Shown: positions 26,154 through 34,155 of the stretch, in pieces
Numbering within the stretch: the stretch's first letter is position 1
Layout of the letters: each line of letters opens with the position of its first letter
Assembly (NCBI GenBank): GCA_965224275.1
Contig: CBDCYR010000005.1
Coordinates: 186,001 to 250,000 of the forward strand
From: CAUZWH01 sp965224275
Lineage (GTDB): Bacteria > Pseudomonadota > Alphaproteobacteria > SHVV01
Direction of reading: 5' to 3'
Length of the DNA stretch: 64,000 nt
The notes under the pieces: generated by a model
Databases searched by the model: none
What the model saw: the letters and a program-made list of their open reading frames with translations, nothing else
What the model was told of the DNA's origin: nothing
Position numbers and translations under genes: made by a program

Positions 26154-26931
26154 CTCCTGTGCTCGACGCTCGGAAACCCTCGTTCGCCGAGTCTTGGTTT
26201 AGCGCCTGCGTAAATACCCAGGCGTGAAACGTAGCGACCGTCGCGTCGTGACTATACCTGCCTCGCCGGCAATAGATTTCACCAACAGGTCCGGTTCCCT
26301 TTTGCGGATCGGCAAACCGGTTCATCCAGCCGTCCGCTTCATGGTATTTTTTGCTGTTGTCGAGAAATATGCTCAGCATCCCTTGCAGTTCAGTACCCCG
26401 TTCCGGCGGTGAGTTCCTAGCGTGCACCTGAAGCGTCATTCCGTCCAGGTCCCATCCGGCTGAATATTTGCCTGAGAAACTGCCCGCATGGGCCGGCCGG
26501 CCGTACTTCCGAGACAGCAATTCCGTCGCCCTAATGGCGGCGTCGATGTACTGCCCCCCGCTCACCGATCCATCCCCATAGCTGGATAAATCAGCCCGGA
26601 TCAATTTTTCCTCCCAAAACACGAAGTCCGTCTGTGGTTCGTCAAAGCCACGGGCGACAAAGCGATATTGAAAATACCCTGCGTTGACCTCGCCGCGGGG
26701 GTTTTGATTTTGTCGGAATCCGGTGTGGACCTGTAATGATCGCCAGGCGGCCGGAACCCTTACCCGAAATTCTTTCTGGCTCACACCGAGCGGGAACTCG
26801 ACAAACATGGCGACATGTGCCGCAAGATCGGGGAAGGCTTCAACACCCGTGCTTGTCCATCTGTTGCAGAGAAATACCGACGCGATCGCAACCACGAGCG
26901 CAAGTATTATGACGCCTGGCAGGTGGCGCAC
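26128..26931 (-). CDS. Hypothetical membrane-anchored protein, accessory block
   Basis: From GTG 26931 the protein has 267 residues and starts with a single membrane anchor (GVIILALVVAIASVFLCNRW). The rest should be periplasmic: FRVRVPAAWRSLQVHTGFRQNQN, YFQYRFVARGFDEPQTDFVFWEEK and SYGDGSVSGGQYIDAAIRATELLSRKYG. No family is recognised. The frame extends to 27153, but that part reads through a 67-bp tandem repeat whose period is not a multiple of three, so it is unlikely to be coding. It lies between the peptidoglycan-binding-like gene and the 92-residue gene. Confidence 0.6.
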   Translation of the reverse strand: MRHLPGVIILALVVAIASVFLCNRWTSTGVEAFPDLAAHVAMFVEFPLGVSQKEFRVRVPAAWRSLQVHTGFRQNQNPRGEVNAGYFQYRFVARGFDEPQTDFVFWEEKLIRADLSSYGDGSVSGGQYIDAAIRATELLSRKYGRPAHAGSFSGKYSAGWDLDGMTLQVHARNSPPERGTELQGMLSIFLDNSKKYHEADGWMNRFADPQKGTGPVGEIYCRRGRYSHDATVATFHAWVFTQALNQDSANEGFRASSTGDGTQRLCL

Positions 26932-26950
26932 GCTGCCCTCACATTCAACA

Positions 26951-27084
26951 ATCGGGGCGTTTTGTTCCCGCTTTGATCTAGGAAGTATCGTGTTGGAATC
27001 AAGTGCCTGGGAGAACGATCGGGGCGTTTTGTTCCCGCTTTGATCTAGGAAGTATCGTGTTGGAATCAAGTGCCTGGGAGAACG
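26951..27084. repeat. Perfect 67-bp tandem duplication
   Basis: Unit 1 is 26951-27017 and unit 2 is 27018-27084, each starting ATCGGGGCG and ending GAGAACG. The copies are identical, which points to a recent duplication. It lies directly upstream of GTG 26931 on the minus strand, where a promoter would be, so it may double regulatory sequence. Confidence 0.92.
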
Positions 27085-27115
27085 ATTCCCTGAAAACGTG
27101 GGAATCCGACGGGTC

Positions 27116-28147
27116 TTACGGCTTCTTGCGAGTTCGCCGGCGCTGAGAGCCATTGATAACTAGGGCTGCATCGTCGTTGAAACGACCCCCGACCTCGACC
27201 TCAACGATGTAACCATGCTCGGAATCAAATGGCGGCTTGATCGTTCCCCCGATCGCACCGTCGATCGTTACGTTCTCTCCTGCCCCTTTAACTTCGCCTT
27301 TATAGCGGGTTTCCTTCACCGACTTCTTGATCCTTTCTCCAAATTTGTCGCGAGCGAACCAACGTATGACGTAGTTGATGTCGCTGGTCGCGGACCCCAA
27401 TCCCTTGGGAGGTCGCATGCGAAACGTTATTCGCACGGGTCCCTCGGTCCAGATATCCGCGGCTGCGTGACGGCGACCTTCAATAATGTATCTTTCGTGC
27501 TTGCTCCAAATCATGTCTTCAGGAAGTTTCGCTTGTTCACGCACGTTCGCCTCGCCAACGTCGGAACGCGAGTGCTTGTTGCCCAGAAACCAATCGACGA
27601 CACCGCGTTTTTCGTCGTCCGGTTGGCTCTTTTCCGTTTTCTTGGATCGATCCTCCGAGCCAAATAGTGAGTCGAGCGACCTACCTAGACCAGGATGCAT
27701 CGCAACCTCTGAGTTCCTGGTTTTGTTGGGTTGGTCGCCGCCACCCGACGCGTGTTTGTAGTTAACCGGACTCGCGAATTGACCTTGGCCCAACGCAAAC
27801 GGCGGGCGCAATAAGTCAAATCCGGCTTCACCGAGTGCGCCAGCAGATCCGAGCGCGGTACTCGAATCCGATGACCCGGCGCGTTTCCGTAGGCCGCCCT
27901 TCAGCGCATCATTGATCGCCCGCTCGGTGCGCCCGTCAGGGATCATCATGCCGTCGACGCGCAATTTGCGATCGCGCTGGAACGCCTCAATTCCTTCGAA
28001 CATCTCGTCGTCGGTGAAATCGGTGATGCCATGCGCCGGCACTTGATAGAAACCAAGCTCGGTCAGGGCCTGCTTGGTCTGGCGAATATCGCCGGGACGG
28101 ACTGATTCGCCGCGATCAACCACACTTTCAAGTTTGAAAAGAGCCAT
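27116..28147 (-). CDS. Protein with peptidoglycan-binding-like N-terminal domain
   Basis: A 343-residue protein. Residues about 18-85 (RPGDIRQTKQALTELGFYQV through FEGIEAFQRDRKLRVDGMMIPDGRTERAIND) resemble the PG_binding_1 helical repeat fused to a short variable linker, a domain common in uncharacterised alphaproteobacterial and phage-like proteins. The middle (about 90-200) is low-complexity and charged. The C-terminal part is beta-rich (VRITFRMRPP, GENVTIDGAIGGTIKPPFDSEHGYIVEVEVGGRF) and ends in a basic tail RRRTRKKP. There is no signal peptide. Role unknown; it heads the accessory block after an AT-rich upstream region. Confidence 0.7.
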   Translation of the reverse strand: MALFKLESVVDRGESVRPGDIRQTKQALTELGFYQVPAHGITDFTDDEMFEGIEAFQRDRKLRVDGMMIPDGRTERAINDALKGGLRKRAGSSDSSTALGSAGALGEAGFDLLRPPFALGQGQFASPVNYKHASGGGDQPNKTRNSEVAMHPGLGRSLDSLFGSEDRSKKTEKSQPDDEKRGVVDWFLGNKHSRSDVGEANVREQAKLPEDMIWSKHERYIIEGRRHAAADIWTEGPVRITFRMRPPKGLGSATSDINYVIRWFARDKFGERIKKSVKETRYKGEVKGAGENVTIDGAIGGTIKPPFDSEHGYIVEVEVGGRFNDDAALVINGSQRRRTRKKP

Positions 28148-28424
28148 TGCCGGTATCGCTGTTCCTTTGTTCTATAGCGTATAGACAATATATTATCCAT
28201 TATGTCTATCTTCAATCAGATAAATTATTGTCTGTTTGTTTACGAAGCAAAGGCAGCGAAACGCGGTCGAACGGCTCCGCGTATTGTAAGACGCGCACTA
28301 GCGGGACGGCTTCGGCTAGCCGCGCAACTCCTGGCTCACGTATTCGTGTTCCCGGCAGTGCTGCCAATTTCCATGCTCAGCCCTAAATCGATGTCAGCAA
28401 CCCGAAACTGAGACCTCACCAACG
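28148..28424. other. AT-rich intergenic region upstream of the accessory block
   Basis: The part 28165-28245 is visibly richer in A and T than its surroundings and contains imperfect inverted repeats around ATAGACAAT and ATGTCTAT. It probably holds the divergent promoters of the 343-residue gene and the small secreted peptide. Nothing else is supported here. Confidence 0.4.
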
Positions 28425-28610
28425 ATGGCCATCAACCGAAACCGACGAACCCTTTCGCTCAGGATCGCGTTTGTCGTTACATTGCTGGCAGTTCTGTTCG
28501 GCTGGCAGGGGACGTTTGCGGCGGACGGCGACCGCCAACCCGGTAGCGGATGTGCGTGCCACACCAACTGTGCCGGCCAAGGAATCTCTCAGGGTGGTAG
28601 CGGCCGCTAA
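28425..28610 (+). CDS. Small putative secreted cysteine-containing peptide
   Basis: A 61-residue frame with a textbook signal peptide (RNRRTLSLRIAFVVTLLAVL then FGWQGTFAA, cleavage after FAA). The ~28-residue mature peptide is rich in Gly, Ser and Cys, with CACHTNC. CxCHxxC could bind metal or form disulfides. No clear ribosome-binding site precedes the ATG, so the call is cautious. It ends 10 bp before a foldback tip that also carries the stop of the convergent COQ9 gene. Confidence 0.45.
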   Translation: MAINRNRRTLSLRIAFVVTLLAVLFGWQGTFAADGDRQPGSGCACHTNCAGQGISQGGSGR

Positions 28611-28619
28611 CAGAGCGCC

Positions 28620-28640
28620 CTAGCGGATCGAATCCACTAG
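28620..28640. repeat. Solo CTAG palindromic tip (9-3-9), at COQ9 stop codon
   Basis: CTAGCGGAT (28620-28628) and ATCCACTAG (28632-28640) flank CGA. This has the same layout as the tip at 33205 and the ends of the foldback element at 53333. One arm base differs (a C:A mismatch on the plus strand, G:U on the minus strand). The right CTAG contains the TAG stop of the minus-strand COQ9 gene (28637-28639). It could act as a terminator for both convergent genes. Confidence 0.75.
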
Positions 28641-29335
28641 GCCCGGGAAGCACGACGCCGCCGCGGCCCGACCGGACCGCGGCGCAGTACCCGGCCCAAC
28701 GCACCCATTCCCTGTTCGAGGCGGCCGCGGGTTTTCTGGATCTCCATCACGTTGGCGATGCGGCGGTCGAGAAAGGCCCAGCTGTCTGCGCAATCCTCCG
28801 ACCGGTCGTAGAGCCAGAACAGAATCGTCGAGCTATACACGCCGGCCAGCAGGCCGCGCTTGCTATAGAAATTAAAATCAGTCGCGGTGTCGCCGGCTGC
28901 GCGCCACATCAAATCGACGCTGCGGTACATCACCTTGAGACCAGCGACAGCGTTGCTCGGCAACGCGTAGTAGACGACCAGGCGACTGCACGCCTCGCGG
29001 TGGGGCGTACAGATTTCCAGCCGCGTCCGTACCGCCATCGCAATGCGCTCACGGATGCGCAAGCTCTCGAGATCCAGGTTGTCGAAGGCGGCCACCATGC
29101 GGCGATCGACATCGGCATCGAAAAACCCGATCAGATCGCGAATGCCACGCGGAAACGCACGCCTGGCGACGCTCCAGTTAAAGTCGAGATCGTCCGCTGC
29201 GGCGCGCAGCGACGCCTCGGTCCAGCCATCAAACGGCACATGCACCAACGTGCGCTCGAGCAACGCCAAGCGTTCCTCGACGAGGTAGTCCGCGGGCGAG
29301 GATTGCCGCTTCTTGCCCGCTTTTTTCGCATTCAT
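28637..29335 (-). CDS. COQ9 family protein (ubiquinone biosynthesis)
   Basis: A 232-residue helical protein of the COQ9 family, which binds lipids and assists ubiquinone biosynthesis, in mitochondria by presenting substrate to COQ7. It has the TetR-like N-terminal fold (LLERTLVHVPFDGWTEASLRAAADDL, VARRAFPRGIRDLIGFFDADVDRRM) and the C-terminal helix LFWLYDRSEDCADSWAFLDRRIANVM. ATG 29335 overlaps the def stop (ATGA), so translation is coupled to def; the frame beyond belongs to def. Its stop codon lies within the CTAG tip at 28620-28640. Confidence 0.9.
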   Translation of the reverse strand: MNAKKAGKKRQSSPADYLVEERLALLERTLVHVPFDGWTEASLRAAADDLDFNWSVARRAFPRGIRDLIGFFDADVDRRMVAAFDNLDLESLRIRERIAMAVRTRLEICTPHREACSRLVVYYALPSNAVAGLKVMYRSVDLMWRAAGDTATDFNFYSKRGLLAGVYSSTILFWLYDRSEDCADSWAFLDRRIANVMEIQKTRGRLEQGMGALGRVLRRGPVGPRRRRASRA

Positions 29336-29895
29336 TCGTCGTCGTCCTCGTCCACGATCAGATCGAAATGCTTCCACTCGCTTTCAAACGTCAACATCGA
29401 CATATCCTCCATCCGCTGAGGATACAGGATGCCCTGGAGGTGATCGCATTCGTGTTGCACGACCCGTGCATGCATGCCGTGGGCCTCGCACTCGATCGCG
29501 CTGCCGTCGGGCGCCACACCGGCGTAACGCACTGCGCTAGGCCGTGACACGATACCGCGCAAACCCGGCACCGACAGACACCCCTCCCAGCCGTCTTCGG
29601 TGTCTTCCGTCAGCGGCTCAATCTCCGGATTGATCAATATCACGAGTTCGCGTTCCGGCACGTCGTCAATGCTGTCATCTTCGACCGCTTGAGGATCGAC
29701 AGGCACAAAAAACATAACCACCCGACGCGGCTCATAAACTTGCGGAGCCGCGAGTCCCAAGCCCTCGGCGTCCAGCATGGTCTCCAGCATATCGTGGATC
29801 AGCCGCCTGATTTCCGGCGCCTGGGGGTCGGCAACAGCCTCGGCACGACCCCGTAGCACTGGGTGTCCCATGCGGGCGATCTTGCGAATGGCCAT
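29332..29895 (-). CDS. def: Peptide deformylase
   Basis: Metalloenzyme (187 residues) that removes the formyl group from nascent proteins. The three hallmark motifs are present: GLGLAAPQV, EGCLSVPG (metal Cys) and QHECDHLQG (two metal His and the catalytic Glu). Inserts between motifs 1 and 2 (FFVPVDPQAVEDDSIDDVPE) and an acidic tail (VDEDDDE) make it slightly longer than usual. It is translationally coupled to the downstream COQ9 gene. Confidence 0.95.
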   Translation of the reverse strand: MAIRKIARMGHPVLRGRAEAVADPQAPEIRRLIHDMLETMLDAEGLGLAAPQVYEPRRVVMFFVPVDPQAVEDDSIDDVPERELVILINPEIEPLTEDTEDGWEGCLSVPGLRGIVSRPSAVRYAGVAPDGSAIECEAHGMHARVVQHECDHLQGILYPQRMEDMSMLTFESEWKHFDLIVDEDDDE

Positions 29896-29934
29896 AGAGG
29901 AGAAGGTAGGGCGATGCCGCCGCGATCGCCAGTC

Positions 29935-31317
29935 TCAAAGAGCCTGGGTGATGCCCTCGACCATCTTCTTGGCATCGTCGAACAGCATCATGTTGTTGGT
30001 CTTGTAGAACAGTTCGTTGTCGATACCGGCGTAACCCGGCGACAGGCTGCGCTTGACGAATAGCACCGTGCCCGCTTTTTCCACGTCCAAGATCGGCATG
30101 CCGTAAATTGGGCTGGTTGAATCCGTGCGCGCGGCCGGATTGGTCACATCGTTGGCACCGATTACGAAGGCAACATCGGTGCTCGAGAAGTCGCTGTTAA
30201 TTTCTTCGAGTTCCGCGACTTCGTCGTAGGGAACATTGGCTTCGGCCAGCAGCACGTTCATATGCCCCGGCATGCGGCCAGCGACGGGATGAATCGCGTA
30301 GCGAACCAAGACGCCGCGCTCCTTCAGCTTATCGGTCATTTCGCGCAAGGCATGCTGGGCCTGCGCCACCGCCATGCCATAACCCGGCACGATGATCACC
30401 GAACGGGCGCTTTTCAGGATGAAGCCCGCATCTTCGGCACTGCCGGCTTTGACGGCGCGATCGCTGCGCGCAATTTGCGTCCCGCCTTCGACGCCAAAGC
30501 CGCCGAGGATGACATTGAAGAACGAGCGATTCATCGCCCGGCACATGATGTAGCTCAGAATTGCACCCGACGATCCAACCAGCGCGCCGGTAATAATCAG
30601 GGCGGAGTTTTCCAGAGTGAAGCCGATGCCTGCCGCGGCCCAGCCCGAATAGGAATTGAGCATCGACACCACCACCGGCATGTCGGCCCCGCCGATTGGG
30701 ATGATCAGCAAAACCCCGATCAGAAACGCCAAAATGATCATCACCCAGAACCATTCCGGCGATTGGGTGACGCAATAGCTTACGCCGACCACCGCCATCG
30801 CCACACCGAGTAGCAGATTGAGCGGGTGCTGACCGCGATACACTATCGGCGCGCTGCCCACCAGCTCCTGGAGCTTGGCAAAGGCCACCACCGAGCCTGA
30901 GAACGTGATCGCGCCGATCACCGCACCCAGCGACATTTCGATGCGCGACGCCAGCTTAATGTCACCCGGCGTCCCGATGCCGTAGGCGTCCGGCGAGTTA
31001 TAGGCGGCGGCCGCGACCAGCACCGCGGCCATCCCCACCAAGCTGTGGAACGCCGCGACCAATTGCGGCATTGCGGTCATTTGTATCTTCAGCGCCACGA
31101 CCGTCCCGATCGCACCGCCGATCGCGAGGCCGAGAATAATGAGTTCGTAGCCGACGACATTGGGTGCGGCCAGCGTCGTCAGCACCGCGATCACCATGCC
31201 GACCATGCCATACAGATTGCCGCGGCGTGCCGATTCGGGGTGCGACAGGCCGCGCAGCGCCATGATGAAGCAGATCCCGGCGATCAGATAGGCCAGGGCA
31301 GAAAGGTTACCGGTCAC
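29935..31317 (-). CDS. pntB: NAD(P) transhydrogenase, beta subunit
   Basis: PntB (460 residues) holds most of the proton channel and the NADP(H)-binding domain of the proton-translocating transhydrogenase. I start at GTG 31317, which gives normal family length and the typical N-terminus (TGNLSALAYLIAGICFIMAL); the frame to 31539 runs antisense through pntAB. About eight to nine membrane helices are followed by the NADP domain with IIVPGYGMAVAQAQHALREM, YAIHPVAGRMPGHMNVLLAEA and VIGANDVTNPAA. The last gene of the pntAA-pntAB-pntB operon. Confidence 0.96.
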   Translation of the reverse strand: MTGNLSALAYLIAGICFIMALRGLSHPESARRGNLYGMVGMVIAVLTTLAAPNVVGYELIILGLAIGGAIGTVVALKIQMTAMPQLVAAFHSLVGMAAVLVAAAAYNSPDAYGIGTPGDIKLASRIEMSLGAVIGAITFSGSVVAFAKLQELVGSAPIVYRGQHPLNLLLGVAMAVVGVSYCVTQSPEWFWVMIILAFLIGVLLIIPIGGADMPVVVSMLNSYSGWAAAGIGFTLENSALIITGALVGSSGAILSYIMCRAMNRSFFNVILGGFGVEGGTQIARSDRAVKAGSAEDAGFILKSARSVIIVPGYGMAVAQAQHALREMTDKLKERGVLVRYAIHPVAGRMPGHMNVLLAEANVPYDEVAELEEINSDFSSTDVAFVIGANDVTNPAARTDSTSPIYGMPILDVEKAGTVLFVKRSLSPGYAGIDNELFYKTNNMMLFDDAKKMVEGITQAL

Positions 31318-31325
31318 GCCGCGCC

Positions 31326-31616
31326 CTATCTCTTTCTGAACATCTGGAGCATTCGTTGGGTAACCACGAAGCCGCCGAATATATTGATCGCGGCCAGGAT
31401 GACGGCAATAAAACCAAGGATCTTGGCGGCACTCATGCCCTCGGGCGCGGCCGCAATCAGGGCGCCGACGATGATAACGCTGGAAATGGCGTTGGTGACC
31501 GACATCAAGGGCGTGTGTAGCGCCGGCGTTACGCTCCACACCACGTAGTAGCCGACGAAGATCGCCAGCACGAAGATCGTCAGGCGAAAAATGAACGGAT
31601 CAACCGCGGCTTCCAT
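31326..31616 (-). CDS. pntAB: NAD(P) transhydrogenase, small membrane alpha-2 subunit
   Basis: A 96-residue membrane protein with three helices (FIFRLTIFVLAIFVGYYVVW, SSVIIVGALIAAA, ILGFIAVILAAINIFGGFVV). It corresponds to the C-terminal membrane part of E. coli PntA, encoded separately in alphaproteobacteria. ATG 31616 lies two bases after the pntAA stop. It ends eight bases before pntB. Confidence 0.94.
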   Translation of the reverse strand: MEAAVDPFIFRLTIFVLAIFVGYYVVWSVTPALHTPLMSVTNAISSVIIVGALIAAAPEGMSAAKILGFIAVILAAINIFGGFVVTQRMLQMFRKR

Positions 31617-31618
31617 CG

Positions 31619-32773
31619 TTACGCGCCGTTCTGCTGGAGGAGCGGATGAACGATGGCGCCATCGCGGGTCAGCAACGTTCCCTGGATCAACTCGTCGTCC
31701 CAATCGATATCAATCGCTTTGGTCTCGCGATTGACGAATGTGGATACAAAATTGAGCAGGTTGCGGGCATAAAGGCTGCTCGAATCAACCGCCGTGCGGC
31801 TCGGCACATTAAAGTGCGCGACGATCTTGACGCCGTCGACGTCGACCGTTTGGCCTTCTTTGGAAAGCTCGCAATTTCCCCCGCTCGACGCTGCAAGATC
31901 TACGATGATCGACCCCGGCTTCATGTCCTCAACCATCTCCTCGGTGATCAACAGCGGCGCCTTCTTGCCCGGAATGAGTGCCGAACAAATCACGATGTCG
32001 GCATCCACCATGGCGCCGTGCAAGGTCGCCCGCTGACGACGCTGATAGTCCTCGCCCATTTCTTTGGCGTAAACATCGCCTTTGGCGATCGTCTCGTCGG
32101 GGTCCTCGACCTCGATAAATCGACCTCCCAGGCTCTCAACCTCTTCCTTGGCCGAAGGCCGAACATCAAACGCACCAACCACCGCGCCAAGCCGGCGCGC
32201 TGTCGCTATCGCCTGCAAACCCGCGACGCCGGCGCCGAGCACCACAACTCGCGCCGGGGCCACGGTGCCGGCCGACGTCATCATCATCGGGAAGGCGCGG
32301 GTGAATTCGTAAGCCGCATCGATGACCGCGCGATAGCCCATCAAATTCGACTGCGATGACAACCCGTCCATGCTTTGGGCGCGCGACAGGCGCGGCATCA
32401 GTTCAAGCGCCAGGGCCGTGATTTTGTGCTTTTTGTAGGCCTCAATACGGGCCGTGCTCTCGGTGGGTGCCAACATGCCCAGGAGGATGGTGCCTTCATT
32501 CATCAGCGCGAGCTCATCGACCTCATTTTCACCCTCAATCAGAGGCGGTTGGACGTGCAAGACGATATCGGCGTCGCTTAGGGTTGCCGCCGGGTCGGCC
32601 ACGACGACCGCCCCGGCTGCTTCGAAGGCGCTATCCGAAAATCTGGCGCCATCACCGGCACCGCTCTCGACCACAACATCAAAGCCAAGATCGACGTATT
32701 TCTTAACCGTGTCGGGGGATGCAGCGACGCGTTTCTCGTGCGTGCGCCGTTCCCGGGGAATCGCGATTTTCAT
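31619..32773 (-). CDS. pntAA: NAD(P) transhydrogenase, soluble alpha-1 subunit
   Basis: The 384-residue NAD(H)-binding subunit. ATG 32773 gives MKIAIPRERRTHEKRVAASPDTVKKYVDLGF, the usual N-terminus. NAD-binding signatures are RVVVLGAGVAGLQAIATARRLGAVVGAFDVR and GSIIVDLAASSGGNCELS. RQRATLHGAMVDADIVICSALIPGKKAP is also characteristic. With PntAB and PntB it couples proton import to NADPH formation. Downstream of the tiny aa3-oxidase subunit IV gene. Confidence 0.96.
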   Translation of the reverse strand: MKIAIPRERRTHEKRVAASPDTVKKYVDLGFDVVVESGAGDGARFSDSAFEAAGAVVVADPAATLSDADIVLHVQPPLIEGENEVDELALMNEGTILLGMLAPTESTARIEAYKKHKITALALELMPRLSRAQSMDGLSSQSNLMGYRAVIDAAYEFTRAFPMMMTSAGTVAPARVVVLGAGVAGLQAIATARRLGAVVGAFDVRPSAKEEVESLGGRFIEVEDPDETIAKGDVYAKEMGEDYQRRQRATLHGAMVDADIVICSALIPGKKAPLLITEEMVEDMKPGSIIVDLAASSGGNCELSKEGQTVDVDGVKIVAHFNVPSRTAVDSSSLYARNLLNFVSTFVNRETKAIDIDWDDELIQGTLLTRDGAIVHPLLQQNGA

Positions 32774-32914
32774 AACGAACGTGGCCGGGATAGATGCGCC
32801 GGCACCGCGAAACCATGTCGGGCGCGGCTGCAACGCGCATAGGTGAAGCAATCGGCATACGCCGTTATGGACATCGACTTACCTGGTTGAAAAGAGCGGG
32901 CTTGCGCAGGGCGT

Positions 32915-33031
32915 CTAAAGCAGGCCGATCGCCAGCAGCACCAATACCACCGCGATTAGCCCGATCGACCATTTGGTTAGTCGCATGAATGCGACCCACA
33001 TCCGCTCGTTTTGCTGAGTATCCATCGACAT
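32915..33031 (-). CDS. aa3-type cytochrome c oxidase subunit IV (38 residues)
   Basis: A small gene encoding MSMDTQQNERMWVAFMRLTK followed by a single membrane helix WSIGLIAVVLVLLAIGLL. This matches the bacterial aa3-oxidase subunit IV family, a one-helix accessory of aa3 oxidases in alphaproteobacteria; it is frequently placed upstream of the pnt operon, as here (141 bp before pntAA). ATG 33031 and ATG 33025 are both possible starts; no strong ribosome-binding site is visible. Found by reading the minus strand directly. Confidence 0.85.
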   Translation of the reverse strand: MSMDTQQNERMWVAFMRLTKWSIGLIAVVLVLLAIGLL

Positions 33032-33204
33032 TGTGTCATATCTCGCGGATTTGCCGCGGGCTTGGCCCCGCGCTCGCGGAATATATCAAACCGCAATAAC
33101 TGTTCAATCCCGAGCTATTCAAGCGCGCGTGAAGAGATGCAACGGTCTTAGAGCATTTCACGATTACCTCGACCGATCCCGCGTCGAAGCAATCCGGACA
33201 AGCC

Positions 33205-33225
33205 CTAGTGGATGGAATCCACTAG
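33205..33225. repeat. Solo CTAG palindromic tip (perfect 9-3-9), at EamA stop codon
   Basis: CTAGTGGAT (33205-33213) and ATCCACTAG (33217-33225) form a perfect palindrome around GGA. Its first 17 bases are identical to the left end of the foldback element at 53333. The TAG stop of the minus-strand EamA gene (33222-33224) lies in the right CTAG. Either an internal deletion product of a longer element or a minimal copy; likely also works as a terminator. Confidence 0.85.
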
Positions 33226-34112
33226 CGTCGGCGGAGTGACAACGCGTCACCATAAAAAACAAACAGACCACCCCCAACAATCAGCGCCGCCCCGAGCAAC
33301 GTCCAGAACTCTGGAACACTGCCGAAAAATATGAAGCCCAGCAACGACGCCCATATGATGTGGGCGTAGTTGTAGGGCTGCAATCCGGAAGCCTCCGCGC
33401 TCTGAAATGCCTTGATCAGCATGAAGTGAGCGATCCCGGCAAACAGACCGAGCCCGATCAATATCGCCCACTCGCGCGGACTCGGTGTAACCCAGACAAA
33501 CGGAACGATTATCGATGCGACGACCGCCCCAACCAATGGCGTGTAAAACATCGTCGTCCACGGACGATCGGTGAATCCCAACATGCGCGTGGTAATTTGA
33601 AACAACGCGTACGATACCGCCGAGATCAACGCAAAACTAGCGCCCCAATGGGCGCCCGCAAATCCCGGCCGGAGAATCACCAGGACGCCGAGGAAACCGA
33701 GGCTGACCGCGAACCAGCGTCCGAGCGTCACCCTCTCCCCAAGCAGCGGGACCGACAGCGCCGTGACGATAAGCGGTGACAAATAGTGGATGGTGATCGC
33801 TTCGGCCAGGGGAGCGCGCTCGATCGCAAGAAACACGCCAAGAGTGGCCAGCAGCTGGAGCAAGGATCGCACGCATTGCAACACCGGGCGATCGGTCCGC
33901 GCCACCGACCGCAGCCCCAGATAGATCAGGATCGGCAGCGCACCAATCAGATGGAACATAAACCGGGCCCAAAGGATTTGGCCGACCGATAGCGTCTCGG
34001 TGAGGATCTTTACGCCCACTTCCATAAACCCGAGACAGAAGATCGCCGCGAGCAGAAAGGCGATACCGCGGGCGTGGCCAACACGTCCTGAAGCGTCGTT
34101 GTGCGCTGTCAC
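33222..34112 (-). CDS. DMT superfamily (EamA) transporter
   Basis: A 296-residue inner-membrane protein with ten predicted helices in two five-helix EamA repeats (AIFCLGFMEVGVKILTETLS... and ...GLFAGIAHFMLIKAFQSAEAS). The family exports or imports small metabolites; the substrate is unknown. GTG start at 34112. It ends within a CTAG palindromic tip. A second, distinct EamA gene lies at 41285. Confidence 0.88.
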   Translation of the reverse strand: MTAHNDASGRVGHARGIAFLLAAIFCLGFMEVGVKILTETLSVGQILWARFMFHLIGALPILIYLGLRSVARTDRPVLQCVRSLLQLLATLGVFLAIERAPLAEAITIHYLSPLIVTALSVPLLGERVTLGRWFAVSLGFLGVLVILRPGFAGAHWGASFALISAVSYALFQITTRMLGFTDRPWTTMFYTPLVGAVVASIIVPFVWVTPSPREWAILIGLGLFAGIAHFMLIKAFQSAEASGLQPYNYAHIIWASLLGFIFFGSVPEFWTLLGAALIVGGGLFVFYGDALSLRRR

Positions 34113-34155
34113 GATTGTTGGGTTTTCGAAGGCCGACCGCCGCCGCCGTGCTTAA

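Noticed and set aside
28202..28411. Plus-strand frame of 69 codons in the AT-rich region
   Set aside because: No ribosome-binding site, mixed composition and no recognisable domain; more likely promoter DNA.
31646..32359. Plus-strand frame of 237 codons
   Set aside because: It is complementary to pntAA, which has intact NAD-binding motifs.
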